A stretch of DNA of 64,000 nucleotides from NCBI RefSeq assembly GCF_025152405.1, contig NZ_CP102292.1:2046001-2110000 (forward strand), given 5' to 3'. The position numbers were made by a program, and so were the translations under genes. The notes below the pieces were generated by a model, which worked only from the letters and a program-made list of their open reading frames with translations, made no database searches and had not been told where the DNA came from. This document shows positions 7,541 through 17,164 of this stretch, one piece after another (the stretch's first letter is position 1; each line of letters opens with the position of its first letter). Source of the stretch: [Ruminococcus] lactaris ATCC 29176. GTDB lineage: Bacteria > Bacillota > Clostridia > Lachnospirales > Lachnospiraceae.

Positions 7541-10500
7541 TTACTCTTTTTCTGATGCGTATACATCTACCAGCTTCTTCAGGTAATCATATCTTTCCAT
7601 GGCTTCCTGCTCATTCAGTGCAAAGAGTCTGTCAGCCTTCGCCGGATTTGCTCTCTTGAGTGCATTGTAACGAACCTCACCATTCAGGAAGTCCTGATAT
7701 CCTTCTGACTTCGGTGCCTTGCTGTCAAGTGAGAACTTATTGCCCTCTGCTGCCGGATTGAAACGGAAGTTATTCCAGTATCCGCACTCTACTGCAAGCT
7801 GCTCCTCTGTCTGAGCCTTGCTCATACCTTTCTTGATACCATGGTTGATACATGGTGCATAAGCAATGATCAGGGATGGTCCCGGATAAGCCTCAGCCTC
7901 AGCGATTGCTTTAACGGTCTGGTTGAAGTCAGCACCCATTGCGATCTGAGCTACATAGACATATCCGTATGTCATAGCCATTCCTGCAAGGTCTTTCTTC
8001 TTTGTCTCTTTTCCACCTGCTGCGAACTGTGCTGTAGCACCGGTCTTTGTAGCCTTGGAGGACTGTCCACCTGTATTAGAATAAACCTCTGTATCAAATA
8101 CCATGATATTGATATCCTTCTTGCTTGCAAGCACATGGTCAACACCGCCGTATCCGATATCGTAAGCCCATCCGTCTCCTCCGAAGATCCACTGGGACTT
8201 CTTAGCCAGGAAATCTTTGTTCTTCAGAACATCTGCCTTATCCTCGCAGTCACAGTCACATGCTTCCAGAGCAGCAACCAGCTTGTCTGTAGCTGTTCCG
8301 TTTGTAGCTCCTACTGTATATGTCTCAAGATATTCATCTGCTGCAGCCTTCACTGCCTCATCCTCTGTCTTCTCTGCGATCTTCTCAACCTTTGCTTTCA
8401 GTCTGTCTCTGATTGTATTCTGGGCAAGTAACATACCGTATCCAAACTCAGCATTGTCCTCGAACAGAGAGTTACTCCATGCAGGTCCCTTTCCTTCCGG
8501 TGTTACCGTATATGGTGTGGACGGTGAGGAGTTACCCCAGATAGAAGAACATCCTGTTGCATTTGCAATGTACATTCTGTCTCCGAACAACTGCGTTACC
8601 AGCTTCGCATATGGAGTCTCTCCACATCCTGCACATGCTCCTGAGAACTCAAGGAGTGGCTGCTTGAACTGGCTTCCTTTCACTGTCGTCTCTTTAAACT
8701 TGGCAACAACTTCCGGTTTTACAGGAATCTCTGTACCGAAATCAAAGTACTTCTGCTCGCCTGCATTTTCTTCCATGCTTGCCATTGTCAGAGCTTTCTC
8801 AACTTCTCCGGTCTCTTTATTCTTCTTGCCCGGGCAGACATTTACACAGGATCCGCATCCTGTACAGTCATAAGCGGATACTGTCATTGTAAACTTCATA
8901 TCCGGCATTCCAATCATACCAAGTGTCTTGATTCCTTCTGGTGCCTGAGCTGCTTCTTCCTCTGTCAGTGCTACCGGACGGATCACTGCATGAGGGCAGA
9001 CATATGCACAGCGGTTACACTGGATACATTTGCTCGGATCCCATACAGGGATATCAACTGCGATACCACGCTTCTCATATGCAGATGTACCGGATGGTGT
9101 AGAACCGTCTACATAATCATTAAATGCAGATACCGGCAGGGTATTTCCTTCCTGAGAATTTACTTTTGCCTGAATATTCTTTGCAAATGCAACTGCATCG
9201 GCTCTTCCGCCTTCTTCGATATGCGGTGTAGCAAGTCCTTCATCAGCAGCATCTTTCCAGCTCTCCGGAACTTCTACTTCTACAACCTGCTTTGCTCCTG
9301 CATCGATCGCATCATAGTTCATCTGTACGATCTTATCACCTTTTCTTCCGTAAGTAGCCTTTGCTGCTGCTTTCATAAGATCGATCGCCTGCTCCTCCGG
9401 AATGATGGAGGCCAGCTTGAAGAATGCAGACTGAAGAACTGTATTGATACGTCCGCCAAGTCCGATCTCTTTACCAATCTTGATACCGTCGATCGTATAG
9501 AATTTGATATGGTGCTGTGCAATATAGGCTTTTACCTGTCCCGGTAAATGCTCTTCCAGTCCCTGTGCATCCCATGGACAGTTCAGAAGGAATGTTCCTC
9601 CGTCAACCAGCTCCTGTACCATGTTGTACTTGTCAACATAGGACGGGTTATGACATGCTACAAAGTTTGCCTGATGGATCAGGTATGTAGACTTGATCGG
9701 CTTCTTACCAAAGCGGAGGTGAGACATTGTAACACCACCGGATTTCTTTGAGTCATAATCAAAGTAAGCCTGTGCATACATATCTGTATTATCACCGATG
9801 ATCTTGATTGAGTTCTTGTTCGCACCTACTGTTCCGTCAGCTCCAAGTCCCCAGAATTTACAGTTGATCGTTCCTTCCGGTGTTGTGACCAGTGGTTCAT
9901 TGGCTTCCAGTGACAGATGCGTTACATCATCATTGATACCGATCGTAAATTTAGCTTTTGCATCATTGTGATATACAGCAACGATCTGTGCCGGTGTTGT
10001 ATCCTTGGAACCAAGTCCATAACGTCCTGTATAAACCGGAACTGCATCGAACTTAGATCCTTTCAATGCTGCAACAACATCCAAGTACAGTGGCTCGCCA
10101 AGTGATCCAGGCTCTTTTGTTCTGTCAAGTACAGAAATTCTCTTAACTGTATCCGGGATCGCATCAATCAGAGCCTCAGCACTGAATGGTCTGTAAAGAC
10201 GGACCTTGACAACTCCGACTTTCTCGCCTGCTGCTGTCAGGTAATCGATTGTCTCCTCGATCGTATCACAGACAGATCCCATTGCTATGATCACATGCTC
10301 GGCATCTGCTGCTCCATAATAGTTAAATAACTTGTAATCTGTTCCGATCTTTGCATTTACTTTATCCATGTACTTCTGAACGATTGCCGGAAGTGCATCA
10401 TAGTAAGGATTACAAGCTTCTCTTGCCTGGAAGAAGATATCCGGGTTCTGTGCAGAACCTCTCTGGCATGGGTGGTTCGGGTTCAGTGCATGTGCACGGA

Positions 10501-11107
10501 ACTCATCGATTGCATCCATGCTTACCATATCTTTCAGATCTTCGTAATCCCATGTCTCGATCTTCTGGATCTCATGGGATGTTCTGAATCCATCGAAGAA
10601 ATTGATGAATGGAAGCTTGCCCTCAAGTGCTGCACAATGAGCAACCGGTGTCAGGTCCATAACTTCCTGGACACTGGACTCGCAGAGCATAGCTGCTCCA
10701 GTCTGACGACAGGCGTAAACATCTGAATGATCTCCGAAAATTGACAGTGCGTGACTTGCCAGTGCACGTGCAGATACGTTGAACACTCCCGGAAGCTGCT
10801 CGCCTGCTACTTTATATAAGTTAGGAATCATGAGCAGGAGTCCCTGTGATGCTGTGAAAGTAGTGGTAAGTGCGCCTGCTGCAAGAGAACCATGCACAGC
10901 TCCTGCTGCACCTGCCTCGGACTGCATCTCTGTTACCTGTACAGTCTGTCCAAAAATGTTCTCTCTGCCTTCTGTTGCCCACTCATCGACATGCTCCGGC
11001 ATAACGGATGATGGCGTAATCGGATAAATTGCTGCAACTTCTGTATACGCATAAGATACGTGAGCTGCTGCCTGATTACCATCCATGGTCTTCATTTTTC
11101 TTGCCAT
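7541..11107 (-). CDS. nifJ: Pyruvate:ferredoxin (flavodoxin) oxidoreductase
   Basis: Single-chain PFOR, 1188 residues, which oxidises pyruvate with CoA to acetyl-CoA and CO2 and passes electrons to ferredoxin, central to anaerobic fermentation. Domains in order: the N-terminal pyruvate-binding domain (AYTEVAAIYPITPSS), the domain II/III transketolase-like part, two 4Fe-4S clusters near residues 690-760 (CIQCNRCAYVCP and CTGCGSCVNVCP), the proximal cluster cysteines (CAGCGETPYAKL), and the C-terminal thiamine diphosphate domain (GGDGWAYDIGYGG). The start is an ATG behind AAGGAGG. It is monocistronic, with a candidate promoter and a terminator. No anomaly seen. Confidence 0.98.
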   Translation of the reverse strand: MARKMKTMDGNQAAAHVSYAYTEVAAIYPITPSSVMPEHVDEWATEGRENIFGQTVQVTEMQSEAGAAGAVHGSLAAGALTTTFTASQGLLLMIPNLYKVAGEQLPGVFNVSARALASHALSIFGDHSDVYACRQTGAAMLCESSVQEVMDLTPVAHCAALEGKLPFINFFDGFRTSHEIQKIETWDYEDLKDMVSMDAIDEFRAHALNPNHPCQRGSAQNPDIFFQAREACNPYYDALPAIVQKYMDKVNAKIGTDYKLFNYYGAADAEHVIIAMGSVCDTIEETIDYLTAAGEKVGVVKVRLYRPFSAEALIDAIPDTVKRISVLDRTKEPGSLGEPLYLDVVAALKGSKFDAVPVYTGRYGLGSKDTTPAQIVAVYHNDAKAKFTIGINDDVTHLSLEANEPLVTTPEGTINCKFWGLGADGTVGANKNSIKIIGDNTDMYAQAYFDYDSKKSGGVTMSHLRFGKKPIKSTYLIHQANFVACHNPSYVDKYNMVQELVDGGTFLLNCPWDAQGLEEHLPGQVKAYIAQHHIKFYTIDGIKIGKEIGLGGRINTVLQSAFFKLASIIPEEQAIDLMKAAAKATYGRKGDKIVQMNYDAIDAGAKQVVEVEVPESWKDAADEGLATPHIEEGGRADAVAFAKNIQAKVNSQEGNTLPVSAFNDYVDGSTPSGTSAYEKRGIAVDIPVWDPSKCIQCNRCAYVCPHAVIRPVALTEEEAAQAPEGIKTLGMIGMPDMKFTMTVSAYDCTGCGSCVNVCPGKKNKETGEVEKALTMASMEENAGEQKYFDFGTEIPVKPEVVAKFKETTVKGSQFKQPLLEFSGACAGCGETPYAKLVTQLFGDRMYIANATGCSSIWGNSSPSTPYTVTPEGKGPAWSNSLFEDNAEFGYGMLLAQNTIRDRLKAKVEKIAEKTEDEAVKAAADEYLETYTVGATNGTATDKLVAALEACDCDCEDKADVLKNKDFLAKKSQWIFGGDGWAYDIGYGGVDHVLASKKDINIMVFDTEVYSNTGGQSSKATKTGATAQFAAGGKETKKKDLAGMAMTYGYVYVAQIAMGADFNQTVKAIAEAEAYPGPSLIIAYAPCINHGIKKGMSKAQTEEQLAVECGYWNNFRFNPAAEGNKFSLDSKAPKSEGYQDFLNGEVRYNALKRANPAKADRLFALNEQEAMERYDYLKKLVDVYASEKE

Positions 11108-11163
11108 TTTTTGTTCCTCCTTGAAATTTACACTAAAAGTATAATTTTTTCATATGTATCCAC

Positions 11164-11205
11164 ATTATATCGCCAAAAATAACAAAAGTCCAGTATGACC
11201 GGACT
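11164..11205 (-). promoter_or_regulatory. nifJ promoter overlapped by a palindrome
   Basis: TGGACT (11187-11192) and a perfect TATAAT (11164-11169) are 17 nt apart, about 57 bp before nifJ. A 19-bp imperfect palindrome (AGTCCGGT / ACTGGACT around CAT, 11187-11205) includes the -35 box, so it could be an operator. It is followed by TTTTGTT, so a weak terminator is an alternative reading. The rest of the 330-bp gap to 11438 holds only the next terminator and AT-rich sequence. Confidence 0.5.
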
Positions 11206-11364
11206 CCTTCTTTGTATATTTTCGTATACAGATTCTGAAATTTGTCACTCTTTCTCCTTATTTTTTAAATGATAATTTTTTCACAAAAAGCCGACGAACC
11301 ATTTTAGCTCATACTTGATAACTGACAAGATTCACTGGATCTTTTTCCCTTGTTCCAGACAGTT

Positions 11365-11403
11365 AAAAAACCGGTCATCTCAGCTTTATACTGAAATCAC
11401 CGG
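11365..11403 (-). terminator. Terminator at the end of the zinc-ribbon block
   Basis: CCGGT (11371-11375) pairs with ACCGG (11399-11403), with an inner TCAG/CTGA stem; the minus strand continues into TTTTTT. It lies 34 bp past the last gene of the block. The plus strand also has CTCTTTTT, so it may work both ways. Confidence 0.75.
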
Positions 11404-11437
11404 CTCTTTTTGCATATCCAAAATTCAACAGTTACAA

Positions 11438-12121
11438 CTACAGACTGAAATTCATTGGATCAATATACCAACTATTTCCGATCTTTATCACTACGATATC
11501 TTCTGAATCTGTCTCCGAACCATAAATTGGAATATTGATTGTGAGTTCAACTGTCATTATCTTTGCATCCTTAATCTTTACATCAATTCCTTCATCGTCA
11601 TAATCTTCCTGAATTTCCGCTATCTCATCTTCTGTGGCATCTTTTGTCTCTGTGATCTTATAAGAACACATCTTTTCCAGGTCAACATACTCTCCCACGG
11701 ATTGTGCGATCGATTCTATGCCACTTACAAGGTCGTCATACTCATCATCCCAGTTTCCTTCTTCTTTTAACTTGTTTACCGCTTCTTTTGGAAATGTATC
11801 GATGATGCCATCCGCATCCAGTTTAAACATCGATGTCACAAGCTGATCTACCGTTTTTTCCGGGCTGCGTCCTTTTACCGCATGGAAAATTGAAAAAATC
11901 ACTGCTACAGCGATCAGCACTGCTGCCACAATCGCCACGATTGCTATAATCCCAGTCTTTTTATGGTTCTGCTGTGATGTCGGTGTATATCCCGGAGTCA
12001 TTTCCGGATTATATCCTGCAGCAGTACCGTCTGCACTTGATGTCGTCATTAATGGTTTGCCACAATTCTTGCAAAACTTTGCCCCATCTACATTATTCTC
12101 TCCACAATACTTACAAAACAT
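11438..12121 (-). CDS. Zinc-ribbon membrane protein with NTF2-like (DUF4878-type) outer domain
   Basis: 227 residues. A zinc ribbon with CKYCG and CKNCG pairs occupies residues 3-22, followed by a flexible linker, one membrane span at about 55-83, and a 140-residue domain that starts SPEKTVDQLVTSMFKLDADGI. That domain looks like the NTF2-like DUF4878 group found in secreted or lipoprotein contexts. Topology is probably zinc ribbon inside and the rest outside. Last gene of the minus-strand block, with AGGAGG overlapping the stop region of the preceding gene and a terminator behind it. Domain architecture is visible; a sensory or wall-related role is inferred from context. Confidence 0.85.
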   Translation of the reverse strand: MFCKYCGENNVDGAKFCKNCGKPLMTTSSADGTAAGYNPEMTPGYTPTSQQNHKKTGIIAIVAIVAAVLIAVAVIFSIFHAVKGRSPEKTVDQLVTSMFKLDADGIIDTFPKEAVNKLKEEGNWDDEYDDLVSGIESIAQSVGEYVDLEKMCSYKITETKDATEDEIAEIQEDYDDEGIDVKIKDAKIMTVELTINIPIYGSETDSEDIVVIKIGNSWYIDPMNFSL

Positions 12122-12133
12122 TCCTTTTTCCTC

Positions 12134-13366
12134 CTAATATGTGCAATACATTCCCTCGCTATCTATCTTGCCTGCTTTCAATTCCTGTTCTTTGCATACT
12201 GCAAACTGCCGGCCTGACAGCCCACGATAATTTAACAGTTCCCTACAATCCAGTCCGGAATCCACACTCACATCACAAATGATTTTCTTTTCCGTTCCCA
12301 CGACTTCTACTGTCCGCAGCATACACTCTACGTTGATCACGTCCTGTGCTGAAAATGGAACTGCCTGAAATGATTTTCTTTCTGTCTCTCCCTGTCTCTG
12401 TATCTGACTGATAAACCAGCTTATTCCCGGAATAATAAAAACTCCCTTTGTCGTCTTAAAGACTATATCTGCAACAATCTGTGCGGATTTCCTATCTACT
12501 TCTCCGGCACATCCTACATATTTATAATCCATCCAGATATTTCTCACTGCATGTCCCGTCATATGTAACGTACACAATTGAAGTTCTTCCCATGGATAAT
12601 AATTTGTAATCGGCAATATCCCCTGATTTGTCCCACTCACAGCATTTGCTCCCGACAAAGTCTCTCCTTTAAAACTACGCTCCAGCTTTTCACGATTTGC
12701 ATTCAGAACGCACAGCACAATAGCAAGAATCACTGCCAGCCACGCCGGAAAAGTCATCTTAAACTTAATATAATCACCATAACTGCCTAAAGCTTCTTTT
12801 AGCTTCATATTGATGTAAAGAACGAACAGCCAGAGAACTCCGAACACTGCCATACCATAGATTGTTCCTCCATAAATCCAGCCTGTCTTTCCACTACGCA
12901 AAGTACAATATGCCGCAATTCCATTCACAACTGCAATTCCAATCATAACACAGCATATAAAGATACAAATCCCCTGCATAACTCTGACATCATCAGTGGA
13001 AAAAGCTCCCAGAAAATCATTTAACTTTTCTATTCCAGATGCCATCTTAAAAAAACTCACATCATATCCCGCAACCGTGATCCAGCTCAGAAACGGAAGT
13101 AAAACCAACAGAATGCTGCCACCTCCCAAAATCCATCTCATAAGTCCCCGGTCAAGAGCTTTTCCTGCACCGTTGGTACTGTATTTCGCCCCCTCTGCCG
13201 GCTGAATCTGCTGTGCCATCTGTGGGAGAACTGCTTTTTTTACCTTTCCACTCGCTGCATTTGCTTCATAAAAAGCAATCGTCTGTCTCACTTTCTGTAA
13301 CCTGCCCTTTTCTTCTCTAAGAGCTTCTATCCTTGCCTGCTTCTGTGGCATATCATCGTAAGACAT
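12134..13366 (-). CDS. Polytopic membrane protein of unknown function
   Basis: 410 residues, not recognised. An N-terminal ~65-residue segment looks coiled-coil forming (KQARIEALREEKGRLQKVR). About four hydrophobic segments follow at roughly 77-97, 128-150, 165-185 and 205-222, then a C-terminal soluble part of ~180 residues with several cysteines and no motif I know. The start has GGGAGGG upstream. It sits 12 bp before the NTF2-like zinc-ribbon gene and 13 bp after another zinc-ribbon gene, so it belongs to the block. It resembles the protein at 23683-24720 in layout (four spans, then a soluble tail) but not clearly in sequence. Confidence 0.85.
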   Translation of the reverse strand: MSYDDMPQKQARIEALREEKGRLQKVRQTIAFYEANAASGKVKKAVLPQMAQQIQPAEGAKYSTNGAGKALDRGLMRWILGGGSILLVLLPFLSWITVAGYDVSFFKMASGIEKLNDFLGAFSTDDVRVMQGICIFICCVMIGIAVVNGIAAYCTLRSGKTGWIYGGTIYGMAVFGVLWLFVLYINMKLKEALGSYGDYIKFKMTFPAWLAVILAIVLCVLNANREKLERSFKGETLSGANAVSGTNQGILPITNYYPWEELQLCTLHMTGHAVRNIWMDYKYVGCAGEVDRKSAQIVADIVFKTTKGVFIIPGISWFISQIQRQGETERKSFQAVPFSAQDVINVECMLRTVEVVGTEKKIICDVSVDSGLDCRELLNYRGLSGRQFAVCKEQELKAGKIDSEGMYCTY

Positions 13367-13379
13367 ATTTTTCCCTCCC

Positions 13380-13742
13380 TTACTTTTCTTTTATACTGTT
13401 CAGATCATAACCGCATTTGGGACAAAATCTTGCTCCTGCTACCATTCCTCCGCAATTCGGACACTTTTTCTGCTGCAAGTCCGTTGCTGGCAGCACCACT
13501 TTCTGACTCAATCTTAGCAGATCTTCCTTGATTTTCTCTTCCAAAGCTTTTCTTTCAGATTCCAGACTGACAATCTGCTGATCTAACCGTTCTCTTTGCC
13601 GCTGCTGTTCAGCCTCTTTTACCGGATCAACATTCTGCGGCTTTTGGAATGATCCTGCTGCCTGGGTTTCCTGCACTGCACCACAAAACTTACAGAATTT
13701 TGCTCCGTCACTGATCTCATTTCCGCACTTTTTACAATACAT
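13380..13742 (-). CDS. Small soluble protein with zinc ribbons at both ends
   Basis: 120 residues with no membrane span. An N-terminal zinc ribbon (CKKCG...CKFCG, residues 3-22) and a C-terminal one (CPNCG...CPKCGYDLN) flank a charged coiled coil of about 50 residues (RERLDQQIVSLESERKALEEKI). It may link or dimerise with the other zinc-ribbon proteins of the block; that is inference. It is preceded by a candidate internal promoter. Confidence 0.85.
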   Translation of the reverse strand: MYCKKCGNEISDGAKFCKFCGAVQETQAAGSFQKPQNVDPVKEAEQQRQRERLDQQIVSLESERKALEEKIKEDLLRLSQKVVLPATDLQQKKCPNCGGMVAGARFCPKCGYDLNSIKEK

Positions 13743-13775
13743 CCCTTTCCTCCCCTTCCTTTTTTATTTTATCTT

Positions 13776-13805
13776 ACCATATTTCGATCTTTTTCACATT
13801 GTCAA
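13776..13805 (-). promoter_or_regulatory. Candidate internal promoter in the zinc-ribbon block
   Basis: TTGACA (13800-13805) and TATGGT (13776-13781) on the minus strand are separated by 18 nt, 34 bp before the 120-residue zinc-ribbon gene. The -10 is imperfect. Confidence 0.4.
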
Positions 13806-13856
13806 ATTCATTTTTTTAATACACTCCAACTTCGTGTAACTCCATTGCATCCACTC

Positions 13857-15053
13857 TTAAAAACCGCTTAACTGTACTAAAACTTCCACATGTCCAAGAT
13901 ATTTAATCTCTCCGGTCTCTTCATACAAAAGTTCTTTATATCCTTTATTTTCTCCCGTAATTCTGACCAGCATCTCGTCCGCTTCATCCCAGGACTGAAA
14001 TCTTGGCATATGATCCCGTCTCACCTGTGCTGCATCCTCAGTCATATCCAGTTCATCCATCATCATTGCCATATCCCAGTATCCGCTATACCAGTAAAAT
14101 TCTGAACCACTGATTGGTTCTTCTGTTCCTGCCTGTTGCACGAACGCCCCCTCTTCATAGGTTAATATAAATGAGCTGATGGTTGCTCCATCCGCATAAA
14201 TATCCGCTATTGCATAACTACTTCCACACAGATAGATGTTTCCCCCGTGCTTTTTCAGGAAAATTCCGTCATCCTCTTCATCGCCAGCTCCAATGACCGG
14301 ATATAATGCTTTGTATTCATCTTTCAGGACAATTTCATTTTTTTCACTTTCATACATCCTGAGGTAAATTCCATTTTGATATGGTCCCCCGTCCTGTTCT
14401 TCCTTATTATTCAGATAAATTACAAGCAGTTCTTCTTCTCCATCTCCATCAAAATCCATAATTTTCCAATTCATGACGCCTTTTTGTGAATGATTGCTTT
14501 CAAGACTTACCGATGCCCAATATCCTGTGCCTTCATAATAATCACATTCATACTCGCCTTCTTCACATTGCCCCTCTTCCGGAATCAGATTTTGATCTAC
14601 ATAAGTATAAAGATCATATCGATTTTTCATCGCCCGGCTGCCTGTATTCTTTACACCCTTTTTCAATACGATTGCTGCATTTTCCGGCTGATCTATTTCC
14701 AAATACAAATCTGCCAGTTTCATATATGGATCTTCTGCCTTTGGATCTATATCAATTGCTGCCAGATAATTGTCCGCAGCTTTCTCATAATCCATTTCTT
14801 CCAGATATTTTTGCCCCTTTTCTATATGTGTATCAAACTTTTTCTGCGTATTTTCTTTCTTGAGCCAAAAAATAGCTGCAAGAATCGCTGCTGCAAAAAT
14901 CAGAACAATCACTACCGATAAGATGATAATGCCTATCTTCTTCCCTGATTTTTTCTTACTTTTCTGCTCCTCCCACTGTGGCTCTCCGACCGGAAAACCG
15001 CAATTGGGGCATCTTCCATTTTTCATCTCATGACCACATTTTTCACAATACAT
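13857..15053 (-). CDS. Zinc-ribbon, single-span protein with TPR and FG-GAP-like outer domain
   Basis: 398 residues from the ATG at 15053, chosen because every relative in the block starts MYC/MFC and a GGGGA sits in front; an in-frame ATG at 15068 is the alternative. Order: zinc ribbon (CEKCG...CPNCG), membrane span (about 40-64), a TPR pair at about 80-150 (GQKYLEEMDYEKAADNYLAA), then a C-terminal region with DFDGDGEEELLVIYLN, which resembles calcium-binding FG-GAP/VCBS-type repeats. Similar in plan to the next upstream gene, which also has TPR and a DIDKDGVKELLLL segment. Role unknown; a surface sensor or scaffold is plausible. Confidence 0.85.
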   Translation of the reverse strand: MYCEKCGHEMKNGRCPNCGFPVGEPQWEEQKSKKKSGKKIGIIILSVVIVLIFAAAILAAIFWLKKENTQKKFDTHIEKGQKYLEEMDYEKAADNYLAAIDIDPKAEDPYMKLADLYLEIDQPENAAIVLKKGVKNTGSRAMKNRYDLYTYVDQNLIPEEGQCEEGEYECDYYEGTGYWASVSLESNHSQKGVMNWKIMDFDGDGEEELLVIYLNNKEEQDGGPYQNGIYLRMYESEKNEIVLKDEYKALYPVIGAGDEEDDGIFLKKHGGNIYLCGSSYAIADIYADGATISSFILTYEEGAFVQQAGTEEPISGSEFYWYSGYWDMAMMMDELDMTEDAAQVRRDHMPRFQSWDEADEMLVRITGENKGYKELLYEETGEIKYLGHVEVLVQLSGF

Positions 15054-15074
15054 TTTCTCATTCCCCATAGTTTT

Positions 15075-17078
15075 CTACTTTAATAATGACTTATCTGTTA
15101 CATCTGCATAGTCCAATGGATATGGATTAGAATAATAGTCTTCATCTATTCCCACCTCTTCTTTATAGGAAATTTCTTCTGTCGAAACTTTTCCATCTTT
15201 CAACCAGATTTTGCTCACTCGTTCACATCCCATCCGAGCCTGCACACTGATGATATATTTTTCTGTCCCTCCATTTTCATCTTCATAGAACATCACGCAC
15301 GATCCATTAACCTCATCAATATACCTGGCACTTCCATTACCGATGGTATAGATCTTGTATACATAATCTGCCTCACACGTTCCATTCAATAAAAGCAGTT
15401 CTTTTACACCATCTTTATCAATATCATATAAAAAATAATCCATAGACTGACCATATTCGTTACCGGCCTGATCAAGCAGCGGTCCATAGACTTTTTGATA
15501 TGTCTCAGAAGAAATGGTCTTTTTATCATCCTGCGACGATCCATTTTCCTTTTTCGTATTCCCCGGCTTATCTGCATTTTTATTGGAAACCTTCTGTGTA
15601 TCTGATGAATCCTCCTTTTCTGAATCCTTATCTATCTTAGCATTTTCCAATTTCAGGATTCCCCATTTTCCATCCTTTTTAACCCAACATTTTCCATCAT
15701 AAACTGGAAGGATTTCCTCAAATGCACCTGACGAAATAACCAGATCTCCTTTGCTGTTCCGCATCTCCCACTTTCCATCTTTTACAAGTGGGACATATCC
15801 TTCTGTCGCTGCATAACAAAATTCCTTTTCTTTATCACCGTTCGTCTCATTATAGTGTTTCCAGGATGCATCATATTTGATTGGTATCATTACTTTTCCC
15901 TGATCGTTTACATACCCCCATTTTCCATCCTTTTCGACGGCCAGAAGCCCGGAGCTTTCAGATCCACATTCATCATAAATGAATTTTGTCGTCATCTTAT
16001 CCTCATCCCAGATTCCATATCCAGAATCTGAGGAATCAATAAACTCATATCTATCCTCCGTTTTGCCCTCTGTAATCTCATCTGCCATTGTTTCTTCGGT
16101 TTCCTTTACTGGAATAGCCACTTCAGGCATACTAATATAATTTTTTCTCCATTCACGGTCATATAATTCTATCTCATCTTCTATGGAATTGCGAATTTCA
16201 TTAGAGGTATAATAATACATTCCTTTTTCTGCGAACTCTGGATCACCTATGAGTGAGCTTCCTGGAATCATCTCATCTGAATCATTCAGATAATATAACT
16301 GTTCCATGTCTCCTTTTTCTATATCATATTTTTCTTCCTTTAAAATTACGCTATAATATTTATTTTCTGTTTTTACACTTTTATAAGCCATTCCCTCCAA
16401 CAATTTTCCATCCATACCGATCAGCCCATATGAATCACCTTTCTTAATCACGGCATATTTTGAATCCATCTGCCTTCTCATCTCATTGGCTGAATATTCA
16501 AAGAAATCTCCACCTTGTAAGTAATAAATCTCATCCGCTTCAATTGTCGGCTCTACTACCCAGGTATATTCTTCCAGGCTCTCCCACTCTTTCTGCTTTT
16601 CCTCAATTTTCTTACTCTCACTCTTCGGCAGATTTTTCTTCGCCTTTTTCACAATCTTCTTCGCTTTATCAATTTCATTATGGTCCACATAATACTGAAT
16701 CAACTTTTCATATGATTCTTTTTCTTTTGGTGAAATTTTAATTGCCTGAAGATAGGCATCTTCTGCTTTTTCATAATCCAGATTTTCCAGATACTTATCA
16801 CCTGCTTCCAGCGAACTCTGATATTGCTTTTTCACATGTTGCCCTTTTACGATAAAAAAAGCTGAAATTCCAATTGCTATCAGCAAAATCCATGCTGCAA
16901 GAATCCAAATCCAAATTACCGTCTTTTTATTCATCCGCGGATTTTCTTGCGGTTGCTCATTTCCCGGGAATCCGTTTAACTCATCCTGTTGAGTATTTCC
17001 TTTTGAAGCCTCCGTTCCACATTCAGGACAAAATCTATCCTGCTCACTCATCCTGGCACCGCATTTTCTGCAATACAT
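15075..17078 (-). CDS. Zinc-ribbon, single-span protein with TPR, WG repeats and FG-GAP-like tail
   Basis: 667 residues from the ATG at 17078 (AAGGAG 9 nt upstream); a longer frame upstream is not needed. Domains: zinc ribbon (CRKCG...CPECG), membrane span at about 47-70, TPR-like helices (GDKYLENLDYEKAEDAYLQA), WG-type beta repeats (KWGYVNDQGKVMIPIKYD, then KWEMRNSKGDLVIS and KWGILKLEN), a Ser/Lys-rich linker, and a tail with DIDKDGVKELLLLNG. WG repeats are common in secreted proteins of gut Firmicutes and are thought to bind partners. It follows a terminator that ends the lectin-domain gene. Largest protein of the zinc-ribbon set. Confidence 0.87.
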   Translation of the reverse strand: MYCRKCGARMSEQDRFCPECGTEASKGNTQQDELNGFPGNEQPQENPRMNKKTVIWIWILAAWILLIAIGISAFFIVKGQHVKKQYQSSLEAGDKYLENLDYEKAEDAYLQAIKISPKEKESYEKLIQYYVDHNEIDKAKKIVKKAKKNLPKSESKKIEEKQKEWESLEEYTWVVEPTIEADEIYYLQGGDFFEYSANEMRRQMDSKYAVIKKGDSYGLIGMDGKLLEGMAYKSVKTENKYYSVILKEEKYDIEKGDMEQLYYLNDSDEMIPGSSLIGDPEFAEKGMYYYTSNEIRNSIEDEIELYDREWRKNYISMPEVAIPVKETEETMADEITEGKTEDRYEFIDSSDSGYGIWDEDKMTTKFIYDECGSESSGLLAVEKDGKWGYVNDQGKVMIPIKYDASWKHYNETNGDKEKEFCYAATEGYVPLVKDGKWEMRNSKGDLVISSGAFEEILPVYDGKCWVKKDGKWGILKLENAKIDKDSEKEDSSDTQKVSNKNADKPGNTKKENGSSQDDKKTISSETYQKVYGPLLDQAGNEYGQSMDYFLYDIDKDGVKELLLLNGTCEADYVYKIYTIGNGSARYIDEVNGSCVMFYEDENGGTEKYIISVQARMGCERVSKIWLKDGKVSTEEISYKEEVGIDEDYYSNPYPLDYADVTDKSLLK

Positions 17079-17116
17079 TTTCTTTTTCTCCTTGTTCTTT
17101 TTTCCTTCTAATAGCA

Positions 17117-17150
17117 CAAAAAAACTCCCATAATTCTCATCATGGAAGTT
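17117..17150 (-). terminator. Internal terminator or attenuator within the block
   Basis: AACTTCCAT and ATGGGAGTT (17142-17150 and 17123-17131) form a 9-bp stem with one mismatch, followed by seven T on the minus strand. Only 39 nt separate it from the next start codon, too few for a promoter plus leader, so it probably attenuates rather than fully separates the genes. Confidence 0.75.
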
Positions 17151-17164
17151 TTCTGACAGTTCAA

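Noticed and set aside
11164..11247. A 27-codon frame starting GTG behind AAGGAG upstream of nifJ
   Set aside because: It spans the nifJ promoter itself and no homologue or conserved feature is seen; likely chance.
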